NCBI RefSeq assembly: GCF_900696085.1
Contig: NZ_CAADFC020000007.1
Location: 62,001 to 126,000, forward strand
DNA: 64,000 bases
DNA from: Bradyrhizobium ivorense
GTDB taxonomy: Bacteria > Pseudomonadota > Alphaproteobacteria > Rhizobiales > Xanthobacteraceae
Direction of reading: 5' to 3'
Numbering within the stretch: position 1 is the stretch's first letter; each line of letters opens with the position of its first letter. Below the pieces are notes generated by a model, which was not told where the DNA came from, searched no databases, and saw nothing but the letters and a program-made list of their open reading frames with translations. Position numbers and translations under genes: made by a program. Below are positions 22,389 through 31,446 of this stretch, piece by piece.

Positions 22389-23129
22389 TCACTTCGCCAA
22401 ATAGTCGAACGCCACCGAGCCGAGGCCGAGCGTCAGGTCGGCCTTGTAGTGCAGCGCCGAGACCACCTCACGCACCGGCAGGCGGGCGACGTCGCACAGC
22501 GCATGTGGGAACAGGCCGAGCGCGGCGGGGCCGGTCCAGGCTTCCTTCAGTGTGATGTCCTCGAGATGGAAGCGCACCAGCTCGCAGACCCGCGCGCTGC
22601 CGTCGACATGCGGGATGATCTTGAGAATGAAGTTCGGCGCCTTCATCGCGCTGAGCAGGCTGTCGTGGTCGACCTTGCGGTGCTTGTAGCCCATCGTGGC
22701 GGAAGCGCAGAGCACCGAGCCGTAATGCAGCGAGCCGACCAGGACGTCGCTCTCGATCGCGATCTTGGGCCGCGCCAGCTTCTTCGGAAATCCCCACAGC
22801 TCGCGGCCGCCGGCGATCGGTGCCTCGTCGTCGAGGTACATCGCGTGGGTATAGGCACCCTCCTCGCCCCTGAAGCGGACCGGGATCACCTGCCCGGTCT
22901 CGGTGTAGTCGCCGAAGCCGGTCGAGTCGGGCATGCGGATGAATTCGTACTTCACCACGGGCTCGGCGACCTCGAGCGGCTCGGGCACTATAGCGGCGAG
23001 CGCTTCGGGGTCAGTCTTGTAGGTGATGATGAAATATTCGCGATCGTAGAACCTGTAGGGTCCGGGCGGAAACGACGGGTTGGTGAGCGGCATCGAATAG
23101 GCGGTGCGCCGGACGTCCTCGATCTTCAT
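22389..23129 (-). CDS. adc: Acetoacetate decarboxylase
   Basis: Decarboxylates acetoacetate to acetone and CO2 through a lysine Schiff base. The 246 residues fit the family. The catalytic region REMWGFPKK-like segment reads [16 protein letters not shown] near residues 107-122, giving the Schiff-base lysine and its neighbouring lysine. Other family segments are [20 protein letters not shown] at the N-terminus and [14 protein letters not shown]. In Bradyrhizobiaceae such genes often sit with beta-hydroxybutyrate metabolism, but no such partner is adjacent here. Confidence 0.92.
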   Translation of the reverse strand: MKIEDVRRTAYSMPLTNPSFPPGPYRFYDREYFIITYKTDPEALAAIVPEPLEVAEPVVKYEFIRMPDSTGFGDYTETGQVIPVRFRGEEGAYTHAMYLDDEAPIAGGRELWGFPKKLARPKIAIESDVLVGSLHYGSVLCASATMGYKHRKVDHDSLLSAMKAPNFILKIIPHVDGSARVCELVRFHLEDITLKEAWTGPAALGLFPHALCDVARLPVREVVSALHYKADLTLGLGSVAFDYLAK

Positions 23130-23242
23130 GATGGCCCCATCTGCCGTTGGCGTGACGGGTCGATTATGGAGCGGCGAGGCGACGGAGGCGAGAGCGTATA
23201 ATCGGCAGCTGCCGTCAAATGCGCGTCACAATGGCGGGCGGG

Positions 23243-23569
23243 CTATTTCTCCTTGATCGGCGGCGCGGTCTTCTCGGCGGGCGCCGGCGGCAGCACTGGC
23301 TTGGCGCCGCCCTTCTGCGCGTCGGCATCGGGACGGGCCGGCTCCGGCGCCGGCGTGGTCGGACGGTCGCCGCCGGGCTTTGACTCGGCCGGCGGGGGCG
23401 TTTTCTGCGGCTCCGGCGACTGCTGCAGCGGCTGGGTGGCCTGTGCCACCTCCTGCGGCGGGGACGAGGCGATCTCGCGCAGCGAAACCGAGGCTATCGC
23501 GACGCCGGCCACCACCATTACGGCGGCGATCAGTATGTTGTTCCGCAACCTGGTCTGGTCCGCAGCCAT
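23243..23569 (-). CDS. Membrane-anchored Pro/Ala-rich protein, unknown function
   Basis: Protein of 108 residues with one N-terminal transmembrane helix (NNILIAAVMVVAGVAIASVS, about 9-28) and a Pro/Gln/Lys-rich tail of low complexity (QEVAQATQPLQQSPEPQK and so on) that probably lies in the periplasm. No domain recognised. Start ATG 23569 is preferred; the frame extends 11 codons upstream to 23602. Confidence 0.55.
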   Translation of the reverse strand: MAADQTRLRNNILIAAVMVVAGVAIASVSLREIASSPPQEVAQATQPLQQSPEPQKTPPPAESKPGGDRPTTPAPEPARPDADAQKGGAKPVLPPAPAEKTAPPIKEK

Positions 23570-23647
23570 CTCGTTCACCCGCGTCGTGTTCGCGAGGACC
23601 AACGATCCGGCAACGGCATGGTTCCGAACGACGAGAGCCGGCGGAAC

Positions 23648-24364
23648 TCAGTCCGCGGTGTTGCTCTCCCAGGTCGCGTGGCGCACGCCCGCCTGATGCT
23701 GCAAGTCGACGACCACCGCATTCAGTTCGTTGGGATCGACCGCCGTCGAGACCAGAGTCGCGACGATCTCCAGGAATTCGTCGCCGGTCTCGACCACGGC
23801 GACGTCGGCGACCGGATAATTCGCGGCCTCGAGCTTTTCCACCAGCTGGTCGCGCAGGACGGGCAGCGCTTCGGTCGAGACCGCGAGCTTCACGTAATAG
23901 GTCGCCTCCGAGGCCTTCTCGTTCAGCGGGATGCGGTTGATGGCATTGACCACCGGACGCAGCAGCGTGTTGCCTGCGATCACGAACACGGTCAGCGCCG
24001 CCGCCTGCGCCACCATATCGGCGCCGGCGCACGAGCCGACCGCGGCCGAGGCCCACAGCGTCGCGGCGGTATTCAGACCGCGGACATCCATGCCCTGCTT
24101 CATGATGACGCCGGCGCCGAGGAAGCCGATGCCCGACACCACATAGGAGATTACCCGCACCGCGCCGCCGGCGCCATCGAGATGCATCGCCAGGTCGACG
24201 AAGGCGGCCGCGCCGACCGCGACCAGCACGTTGGTGCGCAGGCCCGCGGTGCGCTGCCGGTACTGGCGCTCGGCGCCGATCAGCGTTCCCAGCACGAAGG
24301 CAGAAAACAGGCTGACCAGCGTGTCGATGAAATCGGCAAGCTGGAATGTCGTGATGAATCGCAT
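23648..24364 (-). CDS. MgtC/SapB family membrane protein
   Basis: Inner-membrane protein of 238 residues. The N-terminal half holds four to five helices with the MgtC signature (FVLGTLIGAERQYRQRTAGLRTNVLVAVGAA, about 21-52, and YVVSGIGFLGAGVIMK, about 73-89). The C-terminal cytoplasmic part (about 145-238) resembles the ACT-like domain of MgtC. Members are linked to Mg2+ limitation and to regulation of ATP synthase, which is family knowledge. No magnesium-sensor leader is evident upstream. Confidence 0.9.
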   Translation of the reverse strand: MRFITTFQLADFIDTLVSLFSAFVLGTLIGAERQYRQRTAGLRTNVLVAVGAAAFVDLAMHLDGAGGAVRVISYVVSGIGFLGAGVIMKQGMDVRGLNTAATLWASAAVGSCAGADMVAQAAALTVFVIAGNTLLRPVVNAINRIPLNEKASEATYYVKLAVSTEALPVLRDQLVEKLEAANYPVADVAVVETGDEFLEIVATLVSTAVDPNELNAVVVDLQHQAGVRHATWESNTAD

Positions 24365-24486
24365 GGCGGCCCCCAGAGCTCGGTCCCGAGAATCAGAACC
24401 GAAACTCTAGATTCTTTTTTTGATGCGTTTTCTTCACGCGAACCGGTACCCACTTCGCTCGAAAACGCTTTGCACGCCGCGATCCC

Positions 24487-25506
24487 TTACATTTCCAGAA
24501 TGCCCGCGTCACCATCTTCCGAACCGAAGGCGAGCAGCGTGCCCTTGGCATTCCACGCCAGCCCGGAGACCGGAGCGCCGCCGGTCCGGCGCACCAAAAT
24601 CTCGGCGCCGTCCTCGAGGCGGACCATCAGCACCGTGCCGTCGCTGTAGCCGACCGCCATGATGTCGTTCTTGGGATGGCAGGCCACCACGGCGACCCGC
24701 GCCGGCATCGGCGCCAGCATCGCCGGCTCCTTGCCCATCGGCCCGTCCTTGCTGGTGAACGGCCAGACGATCACGCTGTCGGCGCCGGAGGTCGCAAGCC
24801 CCTTGCCGCCCGCGCTCCATGACATCGAGCGGACGCGGCCGGGATAGCCGCTCATCCGCATGTGCCGGTTGTCGGCGAGCCGCCAGCCATGCATCGCCGG
24901 CTCGTGCATCGCGGTGACCAGAAACTTGTTGTCCGGGCTGAACATGACGGCGAGGTGCGAGCCGGCCCATTCCAGAAATTCCGGATTGGCGGCCATGTTG
25001 GGAAACCACAGCGTCACGCCGCCATAATGCGCGATCGCAAGCCGCAGGCCTTTTGGCGCGAACGCCAGCCCGCCGACGGTCGAGGGCACTTCGAACGTCT
25101 TCTCCTCGCCTTTGGGATTGCGGACGAAGGCGGTCTTGCCGGCCGACCACGCCACGGTGCCGTCGCCGTGCAGCGCCACATTGTCGATCCAGCGCCGCTT
25201 GGCGTCGGTGGCGATCGTCGAGGTCTCGCCCTTGGCGTCGATCGCGATCAGCTTGCCGTCGTCACCGCCGGTAACGATCCGCTTGCCGTCGGAGGCCGCG
25301 CACAGGATGGCGCCGAAATGCGTCTCGGTTCGCGTGATCTCGCCATCGGCGGTCACGATCGCGATGGTCTCCTCGGCGCCGACGAAGAAGGCGCGGTCGC
25401 CGAGGAAATGCACCGAGCCGACGCCTGAGCCAAGCGGGGTCAGCTTGACGCGGTCGGTGATCGAAACGATGGAAGGCCCGTCGGGGGCGTCGAAGTTATC
25501 AATCAC
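24487..25506 (-). CDS. WD40-repeat protein of the zinc operon
   Basis: Beta-propeller protein of 339 residues with recurring repeat patterns (GSVHFLGDRAFFVGAEE, ILCAASDGKRIVTGGDDG, LAVMFSPDNKFLVTAMHEPA, VSGLAWNAKGTLLAFGSEDG). No catalytic domain and no signal peptide. The start GTG 25506 overlaps the stop of the CobW-type GTPase gene by 4 bp (GTGA), so translation is coupled; upstream extension of the frame to 25740 is a shadow of that gene. WD40 genes next to CobW GTPases are common in alphaproteobacterial zinc regulons, suggesting a scaffold for the GTPase. Last gene of the Zur-controlled operon. Confidence 0.85.
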   Translation of the reverse strand: MIDNFDAPDGPSIVSITDRVKLTPLGSGVGSVHFLGDRAFFVGAEETIAIVTADGEITRTETHFGAILCAASDGKRIVTGGDDGKLIAIDAKGETSTIATDAKRRWIDNVALHGDGTVAWSAGKTAFVRNPKGEEKTFEVPSTVGGLAFAPKGLRLAIAHYGGVTLWFPNMAANPEFLEWAGSHLAVMFSPDNKFLVTAMHEPAMHGWRLADNRHMRMSGYPGRVRSMSWSAGGKGLATSGADSVIVWPFTSKDGPMGKEPAMLAPMPARVAVVACHPKNDIMAVGYSDGTVLMVRLEDGAEILVRRTGGAPVSGLAWNAKGTLLAFGSEDGDAGILEM

Positions 25507-26555
25507 GACGTGATGCACTGCTCGAAGCCGTCGCGGATCGCCTGTTCCGGCAGATCGCGCCCGATGAACACGACCCGGCTCTCGCGCTTCTCGCCGTCCT
25601 TCCATTGCCGCTGATGGTCGCCCTCCAGCATCATGTGGACGCCCTGGAACACGTAGCGGTCGTCGTCGCCGGTGAAGGCGAGGATGCCCTTCGAGCGCAG
25701 GATCTTCTGGCCCTCGGTGGCGACCAGCTGCTGCAGCCACGGCATGAACTTGGTCGGGTCGAGCGGCTTGTCCGAGCGCAGCGACAGCGACTGCATGTCC
25801 TCGTCGTGATAGTGCTTCAGCCCGTGGCCGTGATCATGGTGGTGGTGATCATGATCATGGCCGTGATGGTGATGATCGTGGTCGTGGTCATGATCGTCGC
25901 CGGCCTCGAGGAAGTCGGGCTCGATCTCCAGGATGCGGTCGAGATCGAACGCGCCGCGCTCCAGCACGTCGGTCAGCCCGACCTGACAGCGCTCGGTGCG
26001 GTGCAGCTTTGCGTAGGGGTTGATGCCGCGGATGCGGGCCTCGACCTCGGCAAGCTCGGGCTTGGAGACGAGGTCGGTCTTGTTCAGCACGATGACGTCG
26101 GCGAACGCGATCTGGTTCTTGGCTTCCGGCGCATCCTTGAGGCGGTCGCTCAGCCATTTGGCGTCGGCCACCGTCACCACGGCGTCGAGCCTGGCGTTCT
26201 TCTGCACGTCCTCGTCGACGAAGAAGGTCTGCGCCACCGGGGCCGGATCGGCAAGCCCGGTGGTCTCGACGATGATGGCGTCGAACTTGCCCTTGCGCTT
26301 CATCAAGCCGTCCATGATGCGGACGAGGTCGCCGCGCACGGTGCAGCAAACGCAGCCATTGTTCATCTCGAACACTTCCTCATCGGCGCCGATGATGAGG
26401 TCATTGTCGATACCGATCTCGCCGAATTCGTTGACGATGACGGCGTACTTCTTGCCGTGGTTTTCCGACAGGATGCGGTTCAAGAGCGTGGTCTTGCCGG
26501 CGCCGAGATAGCCCGTCAGCACGGTCACAGGAATCTTTTGTGAAGCTTCAGCCAT
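25503..26555 (-). CDS. CobW/COG0523 GTPase, zinc metallochaperone type
   Basis: G3E P-loop GTPase of 350 residues. Walker A is GYLGAGKTTLLNRIL (about 15-29), the metal-binding CxCC motif is NGCVCCTVRGDL (about 67-78), and the base-recognition motif is LNKTDL (about 157-162). A His/Asp-rich loop with about 18 His lies near 222-246. The C-terminal domain contains the KGILAFTGDDDRYVFQGVHMM segment. The start has GGAG 6 bases upstream. It follows znuA after 58 bp. Its context (Zur box, ZnuABC, WD40) argues for zinc delivery to client proteins under zinc starvation rather than cobalamin work. Confidence 0.92.
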   Translation of the reverse strand: MAEASQKIPVTVLTGYLGAGKTTLLNRILSENHGKKYAVIVNEFGEIGIDNDLIIGADEEVFEMNNGCVCCTVRGDLVRIMDGLMKRKGKFDAIIVETTGLADPAPVAQTFFVDEDVQKNARLDAVVTVADAKWLSDRLKDAPEAKNQIAFADVIVLNKTDLVSKPELAEVEARIRGINPYAKLHRTERCQVGLTDVLERGAFDLDRILEIEPDFLEAGDDHDHDHDHHHHGHDHDHHHHDHGHGLKHYHDEDMQSLSLRSDKPLDPTKFMPWLQQLVATEGQKILRSKGILAFTGDDDRYVFQGVHMMLEGDHQRQWKDGEKRESRVVFIGRDLPEQAIRDGFEQCITS

Positions 26556-26613
26556 AACAACTCCAAAGGAACATTTGGAAGGGCGCTCGACCCCGGCAGG
26601 GAGGCCCCTGCCC

Positions 26614-27486
26614 CTAGTTGGCGAGCGCGCTGGTCAGGGCCTTTATATTGTGCCTGACCATGTCAATGTAAGTGGGTGCGGGGCCCTTTTCGCCCGTCAA
26701 ACTGTCCGAATACAGGGTGCCGCCGATCCGGGCGCCGGTCTCGGCCGCGATCCGCTCGATCAGGCGCGGATCGCTGATGTTTTCGAGAAAAACTGCTGGA
26801 ATTTTTGCGGCCCTGATCTGGGCGATGATGGCGGCGATATCCCGTGCGCTGGGCTCGGCATCGGTGGAGACGCTGAGCGGCGAAAAGAACGTGACTCCGT
26901 AGGTGTCAGCAAAATAGCCGAAGGCGCCGTGGGTCGAGATCACCTTGCGCCGCGCCTCCGGTACTCTCGCCACCGCGTCGTGGACCTCGCGGTCGAGCAC
27001 CTCGAGCTTGGCCAGATAGTCGTCGGCATTGGCCTTGAAGACGCCGGCCTGGTCGGGGGCCGCGGCGATCAGCCCATCGCGGATATTGACGACGTAGATC
27101 TTCGCATTCGCCACCGATTGCCAGGCATGCGGATCCTCATGGCCGCCCATCTTCCGCGGCATGATGCCTTTGGTCGCCACCGCGACCGGCGCCTTGCTGC
27201 CGGAGGCTTGCAACAGCCGCGGCAGCCAGCCCTCGAAGCCGAAGCCATTGATGACGATCAGCCGGGCGTCGGCGACCTTCTTCGCATCCGCAGGCGTCGG
27301 CGCATAGACATGCGCGTCACCATCGGGGCCGACCAGCGCGACCACATCGACGCTGTCACCGCCGACATTGCGCACCATGTCGGCGAGGATCGAGAAGCTC
27401 GCGACGACGTTGACCCGCTCGGCGGCCGGCGCCGGACCGCTCGCCATCGAAAGCGCCAGAGAGATCAACGCGAACAGCCGCCGCAT
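26614..27486 (-). CDS. znuA: Zinc ABC transporter substrate-binding protein
   Basis: Cluster A-I periplasmic metal-binding protein of 290 residues. A signal peptide (ALISLALSMASGPAPAA) precedes VNVVASFSILADMVRNVGGD. Metal ligands are visible as His in DGDAHVYAPTP (near 65), His in HEDPHAWQ (near 130), His in STHGAFGYFADTYG (near 200) and Asp/Glu near the C-terminus. The long His-rich loop of some ZnuA proteins is absent, with only GGHEDPH. Manganese cannot be ruled out from the fold alone, but the Zur box upstream of the operon favours zinc. Start ATG 27486 is 2 nt after the permease stop. Confidence 0.9.
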   Translation of the reverse strand: MRRLFALISLALSMASGPAPAAERVNVVASFSILADMVRNVGGDSVDVVALVGPDGDAHVYAPTPADAKKVADARLIVINGFGFEGWLPRLLQASGSKAPVAVATKGIMPRKMGGHEDPHAWQSVANAKIYVVNIRDGLIAAAPDQAGVFKANADDYLAKLEVLDREVHDAVARVPEARRKVISTHGAFGYFADTYGVTFFSPLSVSTDAEPSARDIAAIIAQIRAAKIPAVFLENISDPRLIERIAAETGARIGGTLYSDSLTGEKGPAPTYIDMVRHNIKALTSALAN

Positions 27487-27488
27487 CG

Positions 27489-28358
27489 TCACGCCTCGAG
27501 ATGCCGGCCGGGGAACAGTTGCCGCACCAGCCCGCTGACATTGCCGAACAGCAGCGACACCACGTAGAGGCCCGCCGCAACCAGGATGATCGCAGGGCCG
27601 GACGGGATTCGCGTCTGGTACGACAGCACCAGCCCGGCATAGCCCGACAGCATCGCGCTCGCCACCGCGATGCAGATCATGGTGGTGATGTCGCGCGACC
27701 AGAACCGGGCGATGCCGGCGGGCAGGATCATCAGCCCGACACCGAGCAAAGTGCCGAGCGCATGAAAGCCGTTGACCAGGTTGATCACGACCAGCGCGAG
27801 GAAGGCGAGATGCGCCGGCGCGCCGGCCCGGCTCACGGTGCGCAGAAACACCGGATCGACGCATTCGATCACCAGCGGGCGGTAGATCACCGCCAGCACC
27901 AGCAGCGTGAGGGTGGCGTTGAACGCGATCACCAGCAGCGTCTGGTCGTCCATCGCGAGGATGTTGCCGAACAGTACGTGCAAGAGGTCGATGTTGGTGC
28001 CCTTGATCGAGACGATGGTGACGCCGAGCGCGAGCGAGACCAAATAGAAGGTCGCAAGCGAGGCGTCCTCCTTCAATTCGGTATTGCGCGCGACCAGGCC
28101 CGCCAGTAGCGCCACCGTAAAGCCTGCGATCAGGCCGCCGGTGGTCATCGCGAACAGGCTGAGCCCGGAGATCAGGAAGCCGATCGCCGCGCCGGGCAGG
28201 ATCGCATGCGCCATGGCATCGCCGACCAGGCTCATCCGCCGCAGCATCAAAAAAACGCCGATCGGCGCGCCGCCGAGCGACAGCGCGATCACCGCCGCGA
28301 GCGCCCGGCGCATGAACTCGAATTCGGTAAAGGGCGTGATCAGCGCGTCGGAAAGCAT
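27489..28358 (-). CDS. znuB: Zinc ABC transporter permease
   Basis: Integral membrane subunit of 289 residues with eight or more helices and the ABC-3 family signature (GGAPIGVFLMLRRMSLVGDAM and HAILPGAAIGFLI near the N-terminus, LVGDAMAHAILPG being the conserved core). Start ATG 28358 lies 5 nt after the ATPase stop; the open frame further upstream is antisense-like shadow of the ATPase gene. Middle of the operon H-rich - znuC - znuB - znuA. Confidence 0.93.
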   Translation of the reverse strand: MLSDALITPFTEFEFMRRALAAVIALSLGGAPIGVFLMLRRMSLVGDAMAHAILPGAAIGFLISGLSLFAMTTGGLIAGFTVALLAGLVARNTELKEDASLATFYLVSLALGVTIVSIKGTNIDLLHVLFGNILAMDDQTLLVIAFNATLTLLVLAVIYRPLVIECVDPVFLRTVSRAGAPAHLAFLALVVINLVNGFHALGTLLGVGLMILPAGIARFWSRDITTMICIAVASAMLSGYAGLVLSYQTRIPSGPAIILVAAGLYVVSLLFGNVSGLVRQLFPGRHLEA

Positions 28359-28363
28359 CGGCG

Positions 28364-29119
<756 letters not shown>

Positions 29120-29123
29120 GGCC

Positions 29124-29315
29124 CTACCTCATCGCCAGCCAGACGACGCCCCACAGCCCGGCGCTGACCGCCAGCGCCGCCGCCAGGCGCGCCGGAACCG
29201 TCATGCGCAGGATCGACCAGGGCGCGATCTGGGCCGGATGCGGCGCTGCCGGGCCGTGGCTGTGGCCGTGATGGGCGTGGGAATGTTCGTGGGGGTGGGA
29301 GTGCGTATGGGCCAT
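29124..29315 (-). CDS. Small His-rich single-pass membrane protein, first gene of zinc operon
   Basis: A 63-residue protein with 11 His in its first 26 residues (pattern HTHSHPHEHSHAHHGHSH), then one transmembrane helix (LAAALAVSAGLWGVVWLAM, about 43-61). It ends 4 nt before znuC. The Zur palindrome ends only about 8 nt upstream of its ATG, no Shine-Dalgarno sequence is present, and a TATAAT lies inside the palindrome, so the transcript may be nearly leaderless. Probable role: capture or buffering of zinc at the membrane for the transporter; this is inference from composition and context. Confidence 0.7.
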   Translation of the reverse strand: MAHTHSHPHEHSHAHHGHSHGPAAPHPAQIAPWSILRMTVPARLAAALAVSAGLWGVVWLAMR

Positions 29316-29322
29316 GGGAACA

Positions 29323-29339
29323 ATGTTATATTATAACAT
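29323..29339 (-). promoter_or_regulatory. Zur box with embedded -10 element
   Basis: Perfect inverted repeat ATGTTATA-T-TATAACAT (29323-29330 and 29332-29339). It fits the known proteobacterial Zur consensus around TGTTATANTATAACA. On the minus strand the box contains TATAAT positioned as a -10 element, so Zur-Zn would directly block RNA polymerase for the zinc operon. Confidence 0.85.
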
Positions 29340-29429
29340 AACGCGAGTCCATCGGCGCGGGCTTCGCGGTTTGCCGAGCAGGGTTGCAAGGGTGGGTGCC
29401 GGGAACGGAAGTCGCGGCGCAACCGCTGG

Positions 29430-29714
29430 ACCGTCATCCTGAGAGGGTGCGAAGCTTTGTCCTCACCCACCGCTGTCATCGCCCGGCCTGTGCGCAATTG
29501 CGCACATGGACCGGGCGATCCAGTACGCCGCGGCCTCTCGCTTCTATCACCGGCGTCTCTGGAATACTGGATCACCCGGTCAAGCCGGGTGATGACACCG
29601 AGCAAGCTGAGCAAACCAACACCGTCATCCTGAGGTGCGAGCCTTGCGGCGCAAGTGCGCCGCAAGGCTCGCACCTCCAGCGACAAAGGCGAAGCCTTTG
29701 CGCGGGGATGACGG
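29430..29714. repeat. Nested mosaic of palindromic repeats
   Basis: Two GTCATCCTGAG-type segments (from 29430 and from 29621, closing at GGGGATGACGGG near 29714) flank a GTCATCGCCCGG-type element at 29473-29598 whose arms are GTCATCGCCCGGCCTG and CCGGTCAAGCCGGGTGATGAC. One repeat class is inserted inside another. Confidence 0.7.
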
Positions 29715-29734
29715 GAAAACAGCAAGTGCGCGGT

Positions 29735-30165
29735 CAAAGCATAGTCTCGCGTTCCCGCGGCATGACCTGCCCGAGTTTTGCTCTTCGTTCCGCCCTCTCC
29801 GTTGGCAGAGGGCGCAGGGAAAGCCGGGTGCCGATCGCACCCATGGGCCCGGTGCAACAAAAAGCACCGGGGTAGGACCACAGGTGAAACCGGATACTCC
29901 GGCTTTCCCTGCGCGATGGGTTACGGCTTATACGTGCTTACCCCGGCGAGACTGGGCTTTTTTGTCACCGCTACGGCAAAGGCGCTTGCGCGCCTTGCCG
30001 GAGGACACCTGCCACTAGGGCGTCAGGCCTGCACGACTTCACCGTCCGCCTGGCGTGCTCTCGTCAGCCACACACCCGGCGTCCACCGCATCTCACCGCA
30101 ACACTTGTGACGACTCGCGAAGCGCCCCTCGATCGGGTGAGACGGCGGCATTAGACATCTGAGTT
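29735..30165. repeat. Long non-coding repeat-like segment (dispersed element class, about 400 bp)
   Basis: Bases from about 29735 to 30165 contain GCCCTCTCCGTTGGCAGAGG, GGGAAAGCCGGGTGCCGATC and GTGCAACAAAAAGCACCGG. To my recollection this sequence class occurs in many copies in Bradyrhizobium and Rhodopseudomonas genomes and is often wrongly annotated as short proteins, because several overlapping frames stay open. The frame at 29778-30110 is such a case: basic, Pro/Arg-rich, no ribosome-binding site. Nothing in the rest of the 29.3-30.25 kb gap looks like a gene. Family membership is from memory and was not searched. Confidence 0.5.
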
Positions 30166-30253
30166 GGGGGGCGCGTCAAGAGAAAATTCCGAAAATACGA
30201 ATCCATCGGTATTACGGAAATCGAAGGCGGCGCCCATCTCGCCGGCGCGCCGC

Positions 30254-31015
30254 TCACGGCATCGCCGCTTCCGCGCAGTTGGTCAGCCGCGCGGGGACGC
30301 CGACGGCGGTGCAGCCGGGCGGCACGTCCGAGGTCACCAGCGCGCCGGCGCCGATTTTGGCGAAGTCGCCGATGCTGATGTCGCCGATCACGGTGGCACC
30401 GGCGCTGAGCAGGACGCCGCGGCCGATCCTCGGGGCGCGGCGCGGATCAGCCTGATCGCGCGAGATCGTGACGTTCTGCAGGATCGTCGCCTCGTCGCCG
30501 ATCGCAACCAGCGCGCCGATGATCAGGCCAGTGCCGTGGTCCAGAAACACCTGCGTGCCGATCGCGGCCGACGGATGAATGCTGACCTGGAGCTGGTCCG
30601 AGGCCGCGCTTTGCATCAGCCGCGCGAGATCGGCGCGGCCGCCGCGCCACAGCCAGTTCGAGACCCGCCAGGCCTGCAGCGCCACAAAACCCTTGAAGTT
30701 CAAGAGCGGTGGCAGCAGGCCGGTGATCGCGGGATCGCGGCGAACGATGGCTTGCAGATCGCGGCTCGCCGCTTCGACCAGCGCCGGCTCGGCGGCGAAC
30801 GCCTCGCGCGCTGTGCGGGTGAACTGCGCGCGATCGGCTCCGGCGCTACCGATGCGCTGGCCGATCAAGGACGCCAGCGCGCTGCTGAGATCGGGGTGAT
30901 CGAGGATGGTGGCGGCTGCTGCGCTGAGCATGGAATCGGCAGCCATGGCGGCATCCGCCTCGCGGCGGAGCTGCTGCCAGAGTTCGCGGGTCGACAGGAA
31001 TTTTGCCGTGTTCAT
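30254..31015 (-). CDS. cysE: Serine O-acetyltransferase
   Basis: Acetylates serine for cysteine synthesis. The 253 residues have the helical N-terminal domain (ELWQQLRREADAAMAADSML, LASLIGQRIG) and a C-terminal left-handed beta-helix of hexapeptide repeats (about 140-235, IHPSAAIGTQVFLDHGTGLIIG, IGRGVLLSAGATVIGDISIG). The catalytic His lies in the DHGTG motif. Start ATG 31015 matches the family N-terminus; the upstream extension to 31339 runs through intergenic repeats. The C-terminus lacks the usual long tail that contacts cysteine synthase and ends in NCAEAAMP. Confidence 0.92.
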   Translation of the reverse strand: MNTAKFLSTRELWQQLRREADAAMAADSMLSAAAATILDHPDLSSALASLIGQRIGSAGADRAQFTRTAREAFAAEPALVEAASRDLQAIVRRDPAITGLLPPLLNFKGFVALQAWRVSNWLWRGGRADLARLMQSAASDQLQVSIHPSAAIGTQVFLDHGTGLIIGALVAIGDEATILQNVTISRDQADPRRAPRIGRGVLLSAGATVIGDISIGDFAKIGAGALVTSDVPPGCTAVGVPARLTNCAEAAMP

Positions 31016-31097
31016 GAGGCGCTCTCGTCGTCGGACTCCAGAATTGAGCACGAGAACGCCGAAACGCAAGCAGCACCGAGTGAGGGACGCAATGCTG

Positions 31098-31294
31098 CGA
31101 GGGTTCCCTCTCCCCTTGCGGGAGAGGGTTAGGGAGAGGGGTGCCGCATGCTCCGATCTTGGTTGGACACGAAGAGCTGTGTTCGAGGGTCGAGATGCAG
31201 GTTGATGTGATTTCGTACAACGACCGACGTCAGCGCCCGGGGCCACCCCTCTCCCCAACCCTCTCCCGCAAGGGGAGAGGGAGCCTGAACGCTG
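31098..31294. repeat. Two inverted CCCTCTCCC-class repeats in the cysE-DUF2852 gap
   Basis: Segments at about 31098-31142 (CTCTCCCCTTGCGGGAGAGG) and 31245-31294 (CCCTCTCCCGCAAGGGGAGA) are in inverted orientation around a 100-bp centre. The 430-bp gap 31016-31446 holds these, a terminator at 31356-31384 and no gene. Confidence 0.7.
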
Positions 31295-31355
31295 TGCCCC
31301 CCTCACAGTGCTTCCAACTTCTGGTGCGGTTCGACGCACTCGTCCAAAAGCGAAA

Positions 31356-31384
31356 CCGCCCGCTTGCGTTGCGCAAGCGGGCGG
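31356..31384 (-). terminator. Rho-independent terminator downstream of DUF2852 gene
   Basis: Thirteen-base perfect stem CCGCCCGCTTGCG / CGCAAGCGGGCGG with a 3-nt loop. On the minus strand it is followed by TTTCGCTTTT. It ends the transcript of the gene at 31447-31935. Confidence 0.8.
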
Positions 31385-31446
31385 CTCGTGGCCATCAGGT
31401 GCTATGGGGGCACATCGCCTGAAGGCTTAGCTTGGTGCCGCGCGGC

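Noticed and set aside
26556..26613. Second Zur box before the CobW GTPase gene
   Set aside because: Only a CCAAA/TTTGG stem and a GC-rich hairpin are present; nothing resembles TGTTATA.
29778..30110. 110-codon frame in the long repeat-like segment
   Set aside because: No ribosome-binding site, several overlapping open frames, and the sequence looks like a dispersed non-coding element.
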